In this document: positions 1-11,778 of the stretch, piece after piece
Layout: every line of letters starts with the position of its first letter
Position numbering within the stretch: the stretch's first letter is position 1
Assembly: GCA_900073065.1 (NCBI GenBank)
Contig: FJOG01000022.1
Location: 171,357 to 235,356, forward strand
Source: Phialocephala subalpina
Lineage: Eukaryota > Ascomycota > Leotiomycetes > Helotiales > Mollisiaceae
Reading direction: 5' to 3'
DNA length: 64,000 bases
Position numbers and translations under genes: made by a program
Notes under the pieces: model-generated
Databases searched by the model: none
The model's input: the letters and a program-made list of their open reading frames with translations, nothing else
Told to the model about the DNA's origin: nothing

Positions 1-388
1 GTTTCAAGGTGAATGCTGGAAGGTGAGTGGCAAGAAGGGTTTGATTCCATTACTTTTACGCTTACTAGCGCTCTCCGATACCAAGCGCGCTTCGACACTA
101 GCTCTCTTTAGGTCTTTGTGAATACTTCTCAACGCCTGCTCTCCTTGACTCTTGCGCCCCCTTCTCGCAACTCCCAGACGCTCATGCTCCTAGACTTCTA
201 GTGCACCTCAATTCCCAACTTTGCTCAACTCTCAACTCTTCTCAATTTACGCCTCTTGCCCCTCCTTAATTCCTGTAACCATCAACACTCCAAAAATATT
301 CTCAGCTCCTGGCTTAGCTCCAACCACTCAAGTGCAAAAGACGTCTTTACAATCGCAAAGAGAATCACGAGAAATCCGGCGTCTTCTA
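1..388. other. Intergenic, no gene seen
   Basis: Pyrimidine-rich sequence on the + strand with only short overlapping open frames. It lies 3' of the orphan gene that ends at 389, so part may be its 3' untranslated region. Nothing else is recognisable. Confidence 0.4.
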
Positions 389-1750
389 TCACCAGCCATC
401 CACTACCACGATCCTTCGCACCCCTGCTGAAGATACCTCATCGCGCTCAAAGCCAGTTCTTCGACTTGGCGCCCTATGATCCTCTTCCACCCTTCGTGGC
501 CAATCCATCGAGTTCACATATCGTACTTGAGTTGAATCAAAGAAGTCGTCGTCACTCGTCACTTCTGAAGAGAAGCGACTTCTCTCCTCGTCGTGCCAGC
601 TTTCCGGTGGTCGCCTTGTCGTTGCCTCGTGAAGAGCACGAGGCTGTCTCTGAAAGTTGTCGTCGAACCTCAATTGGATGGGGATGTCGTCTCTCTGTTG
701 AGGCTCCCACCTCTCTCTGGAATGTCTCCTCTCCCTTGAATATATTTCTTCTCCTGAGTATCTATCCTCCACAGAATAGCTATCGTCCGTCGAATAAGTA
801 TCTTTTCTCGGATGTCTCTCTTCCCGGAAATGCATGTCTTCCTCTGGATATTTTCCTCTCAGGGGACTTCTCCCCAAATCCCGCATTGCCGAATACTCGC
901 GACGCCCTCGAGATGGACCTTCGTTGTCATCACGAATAAGGGGTCGATGAACCGTGTTGCTGCTCCTTTGCTGGAAGTATTCTTGACGTCTTTCGCGTGG
1001 TCGAGTAGCTGGTGTCTTGTAATAGGTTGTCCCGGATTCGTACAATAGCCATGGCTCGCTGTCAACTCGTTCGTCTTGGGCTTCGTTTCTTTCCTGGTAT
1101 TGGTTTCTCGGTCTGTCGTACTGAGGAGAGGTGTAAAAGCGATCACGAACTGGAGTTGGTTGCATGTATGAAGTTCTCCTCTCCTGCTCTGGATTCGTCG
1201 AGATATCAGAGAAAGATGAATCGTCCGAGAATTGCATATTCGTTGCTCGTGTATATCTTTGATCTATTCTCCTTGGACGACTAGAGGATATAATGGTGTA
1301 CGATGGGCTGATGTTGGAATCTGGACTCATCGGCTCCAAGTCTGGCCGTCTTCTGTCTTGTCTTTGACTCGCTGGGACATCGTAGTAAGATGGCCCATGG
1401 CCAGGACTGCCCTGGTCCTGATGGACTACAGGACGTCTGCCTCGTCGCTTTCCACATATCCTGCAAAGCAGCGACCCATGTGCCAGAGGTGGCTCTGAGC
1501 CAAAGTTTTCCAGTGGCACTGGAGCAAACGAAAGTTCTGGATTCATACATGTGCACGTATCTTGGCCGGGGCCATTAAGTATTCGTCCAGACCGAATGGT
1601 ATTTGTATCTTGAGGTCCCGAGCCTCGTATCCTTAGTCTTGGTATAGGTGGTGGTAAGGCTTCCACAGGATTGTCTTTCCGTGGACTGCAATATGCAGCC
1701 ATATAACTGATTGGTACGGGCTGCCCTTGACGGTATGTAAACGGATCCAT
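389..1750 (-). CDS. Arg/Ser-rich orphan protein with Cys pairs
   Basis: Single open frame of 453 codons starting at an ATG (1750). I do not recognise the family. Near residues 65-100 there are Cys pairs (CTC, then LCRICGK) that could form a small zinc knuckle; this is inference. From about residue 130 to the end the protein is low complexity, very rich in Arg, Ser, Glu, Asp, Tyr and Gln, with many RxxS and RY-type repeats, as expected of a disordered protein. The final residues (RRIVVVDGW) are hydrophobic and may be a short conserved tail. No signal peptide or membrane segment is seen. It looks genuine because 1.36 kb stays open with biased composition, although the opposite strand also has an open frame. 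Function unknown. Confidence 0.6.
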   Translation of the reverse strand: MDPFTYRQGQPVPISYMAAYCSPRKDNPVEALPPPIPRLRIRGSGPQDTNTIRSGRILNGPGQDTCTCMNPELSFAPVPLENFGSEPPLAHGSLLCRICGKRRGRRPVVHQDQGSPGHGPSYYDVPASQRQDRRRPDLEPMSPDSNISPSYTIISSSRPRRIDQRYTRATNMQFSDDSSFSDISTNPEQERRTSYMQPTPVRDRFYTSPQYDRPRNQYQERNEAQDERVDSEPWLLYESGTTYYKTPATRPRERRQEYFQQRSSNTVHRPLIRDDNEGPSRGRREYSAMRDLGRSPLRGKYPEEDMHFREERHPRKDTYSTDDSYSVEDRYSGEEIYSRERRHSRERWEPQQRDDIPIQLRFDDNFQRQPRALHEATTRRPPESWHDEERSRFSSEVTSDDDFFDSTQVRYVNSMDWPRRVEEDHRAPSRRTGFERDEVSSAGVRRIVVVDGW

Positions 1751-3781
1751 GGCTGTATGTTGTCATAATTTTTTGATTTTAGGAGAAGAAAATATGGACG
1801 TAGAGATGAGGGGCGTGAGGCTGAGGCCATGCAGGTCAGCCTCTCTAGCGGGGCGTACGCTAGTGGCCAATGACCACCGCGAGATGGGCCAGAACACGAT
1901 ATCTAGACAAAACAATTCGGGGATTGTTACTCACTTTTTCCAGAACTCTGAAGAATTGGCAATCTTTTAGAAAGGCGTCGCTAGAGGCGTACGTTTCGGA
2001 CCACTCACAGAGCTCACAATCGGTATAAATACCACAACAAAGAGGCTCAAACGCCACATTTTTGGCTGGAAAGTGCTCCCTGAGCGCAAATTCGAGCAAA
2101 CGGTCTAGTGAGAGCCAGAGGATTTTAGTGGCAGAAAGAAGTTTTGCCTGGCCCGCGAACCTCCACTTCTTTAGAGTTCTGGAAAAAGTGAGTACAAGGG
2201 AATAGGTGGTGAAAGTGGAACCAGCAATTGCGAGAATGCAACAAAACTTCAGGCGAATATGATATCAAGGAGCAAGTTTTGCGCTGCGTTTATGGCTCTG
2301 GATTACACCTCAAACACGCTGAGGGAACGAATGTCTAATTGCTCATGCTGATCTTCAATCAGCCCTTCCTTCTCCCTCAAGTACCGATATCGCCCCAAAA
2401 GCTTCAACAAAAGCTCCATTTCCAGATGTAAAGTGCCACTCCACAATTAAGAAAGATAGCGAGCCCCGAGTCTAAATTGGTCAACATAATCTGACCAAAT
2501 CATCACTAGGGTCTCTTAGAAGAACTTCCATATCTGCCGTCCGTCTTACTTGTCCCATAATCTCGACTCGGCTATCTCGAATACTCTGCATTTGTTCTTC
2601 CATCGCCTTGTCTCGAGTCTCTCGACGAGCGCTCGTATTCAGACCTCGAGGTTCCCGAGCGAGTAGGAGGGGGCGAAGCCTTTGTTGTGAACCCTTTTTT
2701 TTGTGTGACATAGGTTGCAACATGATGACCCTTATATGTTGCTTCTCGAACATCCCAGCGGTTGGCTTGTGAGCCCCCGTAGCGTGCGGCAGTGGTGGTT
2801 ACTATCCCAGACTTTTAAGTCCGTGATGAGGAAGGTAGGCGATCCATTGAGGAGGTAGGTGGTCGAGTAGGTAGGTGACCCTGTGTTGAGAATGTTTGAC
2901 GTTGGGAATAAGTGAAGTGAAGGTTTGGTACAAGGACAAGGCTATGTCGGGGGCTGTGCAAACGCCTCATGAGGAGGCGTGAGAAATTCGGCCAATAATA
3001 ACTCGAAATCAAGAATTACCAAGAAGCAAGAAGTCATTGCCTCAGAATAAAAGAAAAAAGCAAGGCATGATAACGATCTTACTCGAACAACGAGCGCACC
3101 ACACTTCTCTTCAGGTCAGAGGAGAGCAACCCAATCACGAGCAAGAGAATGCACGATCTATTCATAAGACTACACAGGCAATATACACAGAATCATATCT
3201 TAGTATCATGCCCTAAAACCCAAGCCTTGCATCCTATCACCCACTAATCTCATCTCATCCCATTCACCGTCTCAATCATCTCATCGCATCAAATCTCAAG
3301 CCAATCAACGTTGCATCAATTGAAAAAGAGTTCAACCAAAAATAAAGACAACGTTTGATCCCCTCAATTTACGCCGATCGCTTCGAGTGCCTTACAACTG
3401 ACAAGTTCGCAAAAAATTTAAAACAAGAAAGTTCCTTAACCTCAAGAGAAAATACATTCCCCGCCCACGAACGCAGCAAACGCTGTTCAGCATCAAATGT
3501 CTCAATAAACCATCAATTCAATCCCTCACAAGCCAAATCATCCACCTATGCGTATCAAAAAGCCAGGTATAACGATTATACCCAGCAAGAAGAGAGCGTG
3601 GCCAGCACACAACACCGAGGAAGTTAGAAAAAGAAGGCACCGGAAAAAGCTGTCGATTTGCGAATTGCTGCTAAGATTCCATTCCCAATTACATGCCATG
3701 CAATTCCTACACAAGTCTCATGAGAGATCCCATCTCGAAATCGTTCATATCATCATCGTCCATGATGAGGGATGATCACGG
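1751..3781. other. Intergenic, no convincing gene
   Basis: About 2 kb between the orphan gene and the 3' end of the Rho GEF gene. It contains an inverted repeat (1929-2193, listed separately) and a tract rich in CATCTCA-like words around 3230-3310. A 90-codon minus-strand frame (2481-2753) with a helical, charged C-terminus is possible coding sequence, but no intron-linked partner exon was found. I call no gene here. Confidence 0.35.
1929..2193. repeat. 265-bp element with ~30-bp inverted ends
   Basis: The left arm (from 1929) and the reverse complement of the right arm (ending 2193) share 22 identical bases (TACTCACTTTTTCCAGAACT plus CT), and similarity continues inward for about 8 more bases with two mismatches. 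The interior has no coding potential. The size and terminal inversion look like a small non-autonomous DNA element (MITE-like). A clear target-site duplication was not seen, so the class is inference. Confidence 0.5.
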
Positions 3782-6700
3782 TTAGTGCCGTGATGACGTC
3801 TGGGGATGTCCGTCCCGGTGGTCGGCTCCTGGAGGCGGAGGAGGTTGAATTTCTGGTTTGCGTCCAGGAGGCCAAAAGTCAATAGCGGCCACAACGTCAT
3901 CGCCTTTCTCGTCCTCGTAGGCGTATATGATCTGAAGGTTGTTAGTGCATGTTCGAAGCGGGTTCATGAAATTTCGGGACCTACCTCTCTCGTGCTTGTA
4001 TGCAGCATCCGGATGTTTCGATGCGGTACGATATGAACAGCATTTGTGTCGATATTCCTGATCTCAATGAAATTGGGCTCGAAAGCCAAGATCCAAGGAT
4101 ATGACAGGGCAAAACTTTGTGGCATGCCTTCCCAATCAATTCTCCAGTCAGGTCTTGCTCGCCAACCATTGCGATTGACAAAGAATGAGAACTCGGAATA
4201 GTTGAGAAGGAATTCGCCATTGAGACGTTCAATGTGTATGGGTCGAACGTTCTCTTTCCGAGCCACAAAGTCCAGCGAGGTGTCTGCTTGGTCAAGCAGA
4301 GATTGCGTCTCAAGAGTCTCGAGTGACACAACCTCAAATCCTCTTGCGCAGGCAACGCAAAGCTTCGACTTGAGGAAGTGGATCGATGAAGATTCCGTAG
4401 GGATGTAGAACTCCTTGAAAGCCTTGAGCTCGTCCTGACCGCTGTTGAACATCTTGAACCCTTTCTGCTTCTTCCCTTTCGACATGGCATCGTTAGGTTC
4501 GAAGACCTTAATTGTAGTTGACAAGGCCGAAGACTTGACGCAGCACACGAGGTGCCGCCCAAGACATATGCCAGTGCGGAAGAAGTTGCAATGACTCTGA
4601 ATCTTCTTTGGTCGCTTTGATAGCGCAGGCTCAGCTGGATTCAGTGCAGACAAGGGATACGACAGGAGCGACTTTGCCGAAAGGACCAAAAGCAATTGAT
4701 ACTCTTCCAAGACATCGATCTGGGTAACGTTGGTTGCATCTAGGACTCGCACGGGTTTAGCTGCCACATCTTTGGATCTGCGATCCGAGACATAGATTCC
4801 AGAATCGGTGCCGTAGATTAATTTGCGGCCGCCATCTGCTGCAAGTTAGCAAGAATAATCATTTGAACAAAATGAAGAACGAACCAAATGGTGCCACGCA
4901 ATTGACTCTGTTGATGCTCGAGAAGAAATTATTCGACAAGATGGATCTGTTGTAGAAGTCTCCACGCTTTCTGAGGATTGCTTGCTGCTCTCCGATGTGC
5001 TCCATCCACTTGCTCCGACCAGCTGCCGTCGTTGAGTAGAGGGTCAATTCATACCCGCCTTTACCAAGATGTCGGAAAGTGATTGGGAATCCATCTTTCT
5101 TGTTATCCGCTGCTGTTGTCTTGTTGCCAGGAATCAAGCTTGATGAAGGGCGTTTGACCACACCAAGCTTGGGCATGACTTCCTCCATCTCGCGTATTGA
5201 CAAAAGCTCGAGAGGTATGGGCCTTCTGTAAACCTTCACTTCTTCCTTCTTGCCAACCGTTTTCACGCGAACCAAGAGCATGGCATGATCGAACAGATAG
5301 GCATGGATGTCTGTGGGATCTGTAGGGCTTTTCTTCAGTGTTCCCTTGTAGATCAACTCCCGTCCAGGGTCCGTGAGTTTGAGGTCGACTCGTTCATTTG
5401 GTCGGAATCGGAGTTGCTCATGAAGGCGCTTCAAGTTGAATCGGTTCTCTGCTTTACCGGATTCCGCATTCACTCGACTTAAGAGATCTCGAATCATCTT
5501 CATTGCTTTGGGAATGTCCTCTTTATCTTGATTCCCGTCCTCGGTGTATTTGAGAACGTTCTCAAGCAAAAGTGGATAACGAGCAAGACGCGTGGTTGGC
5601 TTTGTCAGATAACCGTTCAACTCGAGCTTCCTTGATTCTTTCCGTCGCTCTGTCTCGTCAACAAACTTTGAGAAATAGGGGTTCAATGACCGCTCGTTCT
5701 CAAACTCGTATTTTCCAGCCAATTGATTAGACCCATAAACGATGAACGGTTCGAAAAGAGGCACGTATTGAAGGAAGATGTCTCCAACACATTGCACCAC
5801 ATCCTGTTTCTTTTGCCGTTCCGTCAAGGTTTCTGCAAAGCGAGAACTGACCGCATGAATACTGGGAGTGTCGACAATATTTGAAAAGATCGTGCGCACG
5901 ATCCGATCCTTCCTGGACTCGGGTATGGGCGAAGGTGCGGCAGGATTGCTTGAGCGCAGAGGTATGATCCAAAAGTCTCGCAAGTACTCCAAATCCTTGA
6001 CGAAATCTCTCTCGGTGTACATGATTTCCGAAATGACCTCTTGTCGTTTTCTCTCCCGTTCGCTAACGCTGTTGGCGACCTCTGACGAGACCGTGTTGAT
6101 CCAAAGTTTCTGTTCATCATTATCGTTGTCGTCGTGCAAGCTTGCTTCTGACTTCTCACGCCGAAGTCCAGGTTGTGGCTTGAGATTCAGTCTGGACTGC
6201 TGCTCTAACCTTCTAGGGCAAGCAATCGAGTAACATAACTGATCTCTCGTACAAGTCGGCGAGTAACATTCTGTAAGTAACACAAAGACTCCGTTGACCT
6301 CCGGCGTGTCTTGAGGTTCGTCCATAATATTCTCCTTGAACTGGTACATCTCCGTTGCCGAGTCACGGAGACGGTGGTCATAAGTAACATCATGAAAGAA
6401 CTTTTGAGCATCCAGAGCTCTTCCCAGAAGCAGAGCCAAGTTCCGATCCGTCGTCTTAATGATGTACGAGATGACATCTACAGCTTCAGCACCACTGAAA
6501 GCATTTTTGTATGTCAACTCGTTCTTCGTTTTGTCTCCTACGGCAATCTTGTCTCTGAAGCATTCTCCTACGCGGGACAGCAACGCAGGATAGACCAACG
6601 GTGATTTTTGCCGCCTTTCAGTCCCGTTGGCACTGCTCACAGACTTGGCAACAGACGGACGATGTGCCAAAGCATCTCGTTGATCAGGCACTATTGTAGA

Positions 6701-7618
6701 AGCCATGGACATCGTACGGCTCGTGTCTCCCGCTCCAACGGTCGTTGACGATGCTATGCTAGTGGTCCGAGTCTGCGTTGCAGGACTTCGTGGGCTGGGA
6801 ATTGCATAGCCGCTCGCCTGAAGTTCCTGGGGCCCAGATGCAGAAGTTCTTCTGTTTGGGATGACTCTCCCACTCATTGTCTGATGCTGATCTCGATCTT
6901 GATGCGTGTAGCTGGTCATGGACATGGAGCGGTCGTCATGTCTCTCAGGAACCACCCGCCCTTGGGCAGTTGTCCTAGAAGCATGACCTTGATATGGTGC
7001 TTGTCTGAACGCATTTGCTGGGGCTTGGTTGTAGGTATTTGGAGGGGGCGAGTACATTTGTGGGCGAGGAACGCTTGCGAGTGATTGTGAACGGTAGGGG
7101 TCAGAGTTCAGTGCTGGTCCATTTGAATAATATCGTGGTGCGGGCGGCCGTTGTGCATATTGACCCGGTCCTTGTTGGGGAGGCGCTCGAGGATCGATAC
7201 GGTTTGGTGAAGGATAAGGCCTCCTATCTTGGCGAACCTGCTGGGGCAAATATTGAGGCTGCAGTTGCGACTGAACCTGACCCGGGCCTGGCTGTCTTGG
7301 TCCTTGATGATACCCATTTGGCATACCCCCCCCATTCGGCATATTTCCTGGTGGTGGTGAAGGGTATCCGCCATCCTGCTGCCGTGGAGGAGGTGATCGT
7401 TGCATTCCTCCTGACATCCCTGAAACTTGTGAACTCATCGTCTGCGTACGAGGTTGATTCATATTCGGTGGGGTTACCGATGAATTCATGGTCTGCGAAC
7501 GACCTGGGGGAGGGGCGGCACCGAAGATATTTGAGAAAGCTGCCTCCCGCTCGAAATTCGAAGCATGTCCATATTGATTAGGACGCGGTCCGCCTCGGCC
7601 CTGTGGGTATTCCGCCAT
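3782..7618 (-). CDS. ROM2: Rho1 guanine nucleotide exchange factor (DEP-DH-PH-CNH)
   Basis: Three exons, complement(3782..3931, 3985..4838, 4885..7618), giving 1245 residues. Both introns are GT-AG and short (53 and 46 bp). Residues 1-340 are Pro/Gln/Ser-rich and probably disordered. A DEP domain follows at about 345-430, then a DH (RhoGEF) domain at about 523-720 with the TKPTTRLARYPLLLENV hallmark helix, a PH domain at about 735-890, and a CNH domain from about 905 (start INRVNCVAPF) to about 1215 (TREIIYAYEDE). This order is that of the Rom1/Rom2 exchange factors, which load GTP on Rho1 at the plasma membrane in the cell-wall integrity pathway. The protein ends in a Pro-rich tail. The start at 7618 is the first ATG of the open frame. 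The domain call is firm; the choice of Rom2 over Rom1 rests on the usual single filamentous orthologue. Confidence 0.93.
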
Positions 7619-8396
7619 ACTGCTTGTTGCCTATGATGGAGTCAGTCCCCTGTGTCTGCGTGATCGCGGTCGCTGTCGGAGTATATCTACCCACACTACG
7701 ACGCCGAGGGTAACCACCCTGGCCTCAACCGTGAAGTCAGATCAACCCAGTGCCTCCTGTCGACGCCGACGGATGCCCGTCGTAGGTCGACCAAACTGTC
7801 ACGGTGGCCGCTGAAGCCGATGCTTCTGGAGATGTTGGGACTGCGGTGTTGACTGCCTCAAGCAAGTCCTGGTTCCGCTCGTCTGTGGTTACTAGTATCG
7901 ATGGTAGTGGATGCTCGGCAGGAGACGCATTGAGGTACTGTCGACAAGGACAGTCCAACGGATGATGGGTCGTGAATGTTTGAATCCTAGAATCTTGATC
8001 GATACGCTTGCGATCTAAAAGGTCTCTGGTCGTGCTTGCCTAAAATGAGTTTAGCGGGCGTCGGCTCGTATCTTGTTCAAATCTGGGCAGTAAACATCAA
8101 CCGTTTGCCTTGAGAATGTTTTCCTTGATATTGTGTCTGTAAGTTAGGAATCTATGATTCTTAGCGAAAGGTAAATAGCACTTCTATTAACAACCCATTT
8201 ATATTTGTATGGAGAGCGTCTATCCAAAGTCATAAAACAGCATCAACACGTGACTCTGCGCTAATGCAACACAGGCGAGTGTGACTTCCTGAGCTCGAGA
8301 TTGCTCTTTGAGGTCTTATCACGTCTCTCAACGTCACTGCACCTCTCTGTCGACGCCATCCAGTTCAGCCACGTCCATTAAGAGCTGCTTCTCGCA
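7619..8396. promoter_or_regulatory. Divergent intergenic region, Rho GEF / VMA11
   Basis: A 778-bp head-to-head gap between the minus-strand Rho GEF start and the plus-strand Vma11 start. It must hold both promoters and leaders. No TATA box or named site could be assigned with confidence. The small minus-strand frame at 7737-7958 is in the likely leader of the GEF gene and is not called as a gene. Confidence 0.45.
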
Positions 8397-9157
8397 ATGG
8401 CAGACTCAGATCTCACCCCAAAGTTTGCCCCGTTCTTCGGGATGGTAAGCCTCCAAGCTTGTGATGATGCAGAGACACTCTTGTACTAACAGCTTCGCAG
8501 GCCGGCATTGCAGCTGCCATGACCTTTGGCTGTAAGTCGGCGCACTGGGAACATCCAATTACACAATACTAATGGTTTGCTTAAAGGTTTCGGAGCGGCG
8601 TATGGCACAGCAAAGTCGGGTATTGGAATTGCAGGTGTTGGTACCTTCAGACCAGATCTTATTATGAAGGTATGTTGAAGACCGAACTGTTGGTGCATCT
8701 GCGAATCACTTGCTAACACTCTTCTGTAGTCACTTATTCCGGTCGTCATGTCTGGTATCATTGCCGTCTACTCCCTTGTTATTGCAGTCCTCATTGCTGG
8801 AGATATGGGTCCGCCGCCTGCCCAGAATTATAGCTTGTTCAAGTATATTTACACTCTGACGTACTGAAGAAGACCAGGCTAATGGCGGCGTTAGTGGTTT
8901 CATGCATCTTGCTTGTGGTCTCTCTGTTGGTTTGACTGGAATGGCGGCTGGGTACGCAATTGGAATCGTTGGAGATATGGGTGTTCGATCATACATGCAA
9001 CAGTCGAGGATATTCGTTGGCATGGTTCTGATCTTGATTTTTGGAGAGGTTTTGGGTCTCTATGGGTCAGTATCCCCTCATACGTCTAGATAGTGTCCAC
9101 ACTCACATTTGTAGACTGATTGTCGCTCTTATTCTCAACACGAAGAGCAGAGGGTAG
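8397..9157 (+). CDS. VMA11: V-ATPase proteolipid subunit c' (Vma11 type)
   Basis: Six exons, join(8397..8444, 8501..8531, 8587..8669, 8730..8842, 8895..9065, 9115..9157), giving 162 residues. The product is a four-helix proteolipid of the Vo ring, which translocates protons across the vacuolar membrane. The c' subtype rather than c is indicated by the FGMAG start, [13 protein letters not shown], the SLFNGFMHL segment and the ILNT C-terminus, all characters of Vma11. The proton-carrying Glu lies in helix 4 ([13 protein letters not shown]). Intron 4 is noteworthy: an AG at 8876-8877 must be skipped and the acceptor at 8893-8894 used to restore the LFNGF junction, with CTAAT as branch point between them. 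The high number of short introns in a small gene is normal for this family in fungi. Confidence 0.93.
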
Positions 9158-9813
9158 AGGATATTGACCCGATTGGAGTCCGGGAACCAGGGAACATAAC
9201 AGCCGTCGATATGAAGCGTACGAATACTATTGTTTGATTACAGAGGAGGGGTAGGTGCATTGCTGGGAGTTTGGTCGTGTACAAAGGCATAGAAGATCCG
9301 TAGGAGATCTCTATCCTCGAATATCTTGTACAATTCATTCTACACTGGAGGTCAGACAAATTGTTGCGGCTTCGTCTTTGGGGGTTTCGGTGTTCCAGCT
9401 CCGCAGGAGGGACATCTCGTATAGAGAATATCCACTGGAGTCTTGGGGGCAAGTGTCCAAACTCAAAATACGGTCCAGATTCTCTTTTCGGGAAGTATCC
9501 CGATGTTCGTTCTCTTGTTTCTTCTACACCGTCATATCAGTTCATGTGGGCGCAATTCTTCTGATGCTTTACAATCATACTTTCGGACAACACCGCTCAA
9601 AGTCAGCCTCCTTCCCCTTTTGTGTTCTGACGATCTTCCTTCGTCGACTTCCTTCTTGGTTCATGATAGCACCCGGATCACAGGTCCACAACAGGATTAT
9701 TGCCTCGGACTGACAATAGCTTACCTGTGAAGAGGATAATGAAGCTATTCCTGCATGAAGTCTCTCGTCATCCGGCGTGCGGTACGTTCAGAGGCAACAC
9801 CTTCCTGACTGCG

Positions 9814-10062
9814 TCTACTGCTATCACACGAGCTTTTCCTTCCAGAAGTCCTCCATGCCTGTTCCGTAGAGCTACTGCAGGTTCTCACGGTCAAGATGAT
9901 GTAGACTTCGGAGACGACACTTGACAGTACCGGCGGAGGAATCGCCTTCCCGATTCGTCTTACTGCTATCACACAAGCTTTTCCTTCCAGAAGCTCTACA
10001 GCTTCCCATCTCCCTACCGGTAAGCAATCCGCAGAGCTCATGCAGGTGCTCTCGCGGCTAAG
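9814..10062. repeat. Degenerate tandem direct repeat, ~144-bp period
   Basis: A block beginning TCTACTGCTATCACACGAGC at 9814 recurs at about 9958 with very few changes over the first ~36 bases. Weaker similarity continues later in each unit (a GAGCT..TGCAGGT..CTC segment near 9868 and again near 10035). The two units are next to each other. No coding function is evident. Confidence 0.55.
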
Positions 10063-10778
10063 TTGATTAGGATTGGAGCTGAACAATCGACTGCCGATTG
10101 CTATCGAATACACTCTCTCTTGATTGAACCAACGGACTACGGGACTTTATGTATGGCATAATACCGACATTGTTCTCCTTCCTGATCTGTACAGCAGAGC
10201 CGCACACAAGCACATCACAGCACTCCCCTGCGGATGATGCACGGTGCAGAATGACTGGAGACAAACCGATGCAAGATCGAGGCTGTGCCCGTACCTTGTT
10301 ACCGTGCTCGTTCATCTGTACCTGAACGAAATATGGGACTCAAATCGCGTGTTCCTTGGCATCAACCCCTCGAGCCAAAGGGGCGACTCCTCCCTTCTAT
10401 CATCCTGTCAGATCAATTGCAAACCACTGAGATCAACGGCATCTAACTTTGATGGACATGATCTGGTCAGCCGAGTCATGCCTCTTGTCCATTGCTTCCA
10501 TGGACATCTTCATTGGCTGTCCTCTATCTCGACGACGTCCATCACCACTGATCCCCCTCTCGGTGAAGCAGCATAATCATTGGCCATCCACGACGTCCCT
10601 TCATTTGGCATCAGATATATTAGAGCGAGGCTCCAGGCGACATCCCGTCTCTGTACCGACCGAAGATCAACAGGCCAAGAGCATATCTCAACCCCACTGC
10701 ACCCTCATGCAGCCACCTGAGACATATTAATGCGCAGCCACCTTCTGCTCTGGGGCAAAGGTGTTTGTTTGAATGCGC

Positions 10779-11443
10779 CTACCACCTAGATGGCGCATTC
10801 CTCCACAGCGGTCCTGAAGCTTGATTCGAGCCAAGTTGAAATGGCAGTTCCTGGTCGCGCCTTGCAAGATGCTTGTCGATGCTTGTTCGCCATCCTGACC
10901 TCGGCAGCACTTGAGTGTGCAATATTAACCTCCCGGAGCTCGTGACCTTCTGGAAGTTTGATTCGCGGGGCAAACGGTCAGCCACTTTACTTCGGAGCGA
11001 TATATCGTTTGTGAGTGGTTGATGTTCGCTCAGACCCTCGGACCACCACGATAAGATCCAAGGTACAATCGCTTCTGGAAGCCAACGCCAATCACGCCGA
11101 TTCAACGGCATATTGCTGACTAGCGGGCAGCCCCGCCAAATGTCCAGCACAGAATCAAACAATGCCAAACATTTGACCTCCACCTTCCTATCAAAGCCAC
11201 ATCTCCGGTCTTCGCGCAGAAATGCATGCCATAATTCAAGCTTAAACGTTCGTTGATCAGGTCCGCATGCCGAATTGAGGACGACAGCTGTAGCACAGCG
11301 ACTGGAAGTCGGCACTCGACCTTAATTTTATCAAGACGGTCGACAGTTTCATGGAGGAGATCATCCGGTTTGCTTATGTCGAGCAACGCGATGTAGATCC
11401 TGATCTGATTCTGGCATCCCTCGACTTCCATTTGTCTGCACAC
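10779..11443 (-). pseudogene. Possible frameshifted relic of an unknown gene
   Basis: Two minus-strand frames overlap: 11120-11443 (107 codons) and 10779-11315 (178 codons). The first looks protein-like at its start (RIYIALLDISKPDDLL) and the second over its middle (KLELWHAFLREDRRCGFDRK, then WRWLPEAIVPWILSWWS). Reading the first and then the second would need one frame change near 11300 without an obvious intron. I do not recognise the product. It could be chance open frames; the aromatic-rich, helix-like composition is the only argument for a relic. Confidence 0.25.
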
Positions 11444-11691
11444 CTTCTCTGGAAAGGAAGCTCATATTGTTCCTGCTAGTCTCCTTCTCAGTAAGGCTCT
11501 AGAAGCTGAACCGAGCTTGTCAATATCAGAAAGACCCTGCCAATTAGGCAGGAATGCGATCAGGTCGATCTAGGGTTGCACATCTGTGATCGTCATTTTG
11601 GGATCAACTGGGCTCAACCTTCCTTAATTGGTCTATCATAGGAGAGTTCACAATGTCCGAGATGGACCACTTGTAGCTTCGAGGGACAAGA

Positions 11692-11697
11692 TATAAA
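11692..11697 (+). promoter_or_regulatory. TATA box of the pepsin-like protease
   Basis: TATAAA lies 82 bp upstream of the protease ATG at 11779, followed by a C/T-rich leader (CTCACAGTCTCTCATTCTC). The placement is typical of inducible secreted hydrolase genes in filamentous ascomycetes. Confidence 0.5.
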
Positions 11698-11778
11698 CTC
11701 TAGTACCTCCCGTCTGAATTTACTCCTCATCCCGCTCACAGTCTCTCATTCTCTACTTCTTCAGTTGCCGCCTTCAAG

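Larger units (their letters stand above)
9158..11778. other. Gene-poor stretch with repeat relics
   Basis: About 2.6 kb without a recognisable gene. It carries a degenerate tandem duplication (about 9814-10060) and, on the minus strand at 10779-11443, two overlapping protein-like frames that may be one broken gene (both listed separately). The last 150 bp are the promoter and leader of the protease gene at 11779. Confidence 0.4.

Noticed and set aside
256..939. 227-codon plus-strand open frame
   Set aside because: It lies antisense to the Arg/Ser-rich orphan gene (389-1750); its composition is the complement of that gene's codon bias and it has no protein features of its own.
7015..7581. 188-codon plus-strand open frame
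   Set aside because: Antisense to the Pro/Gln-rich N-terminus of the Rho GEF, whose frame is certain from the downstream domains.
9745..10113. 122-codon minus-strand frame
   Set aside because: It runs across the tandem repeat and has no protein-like conservation between the repeat units.
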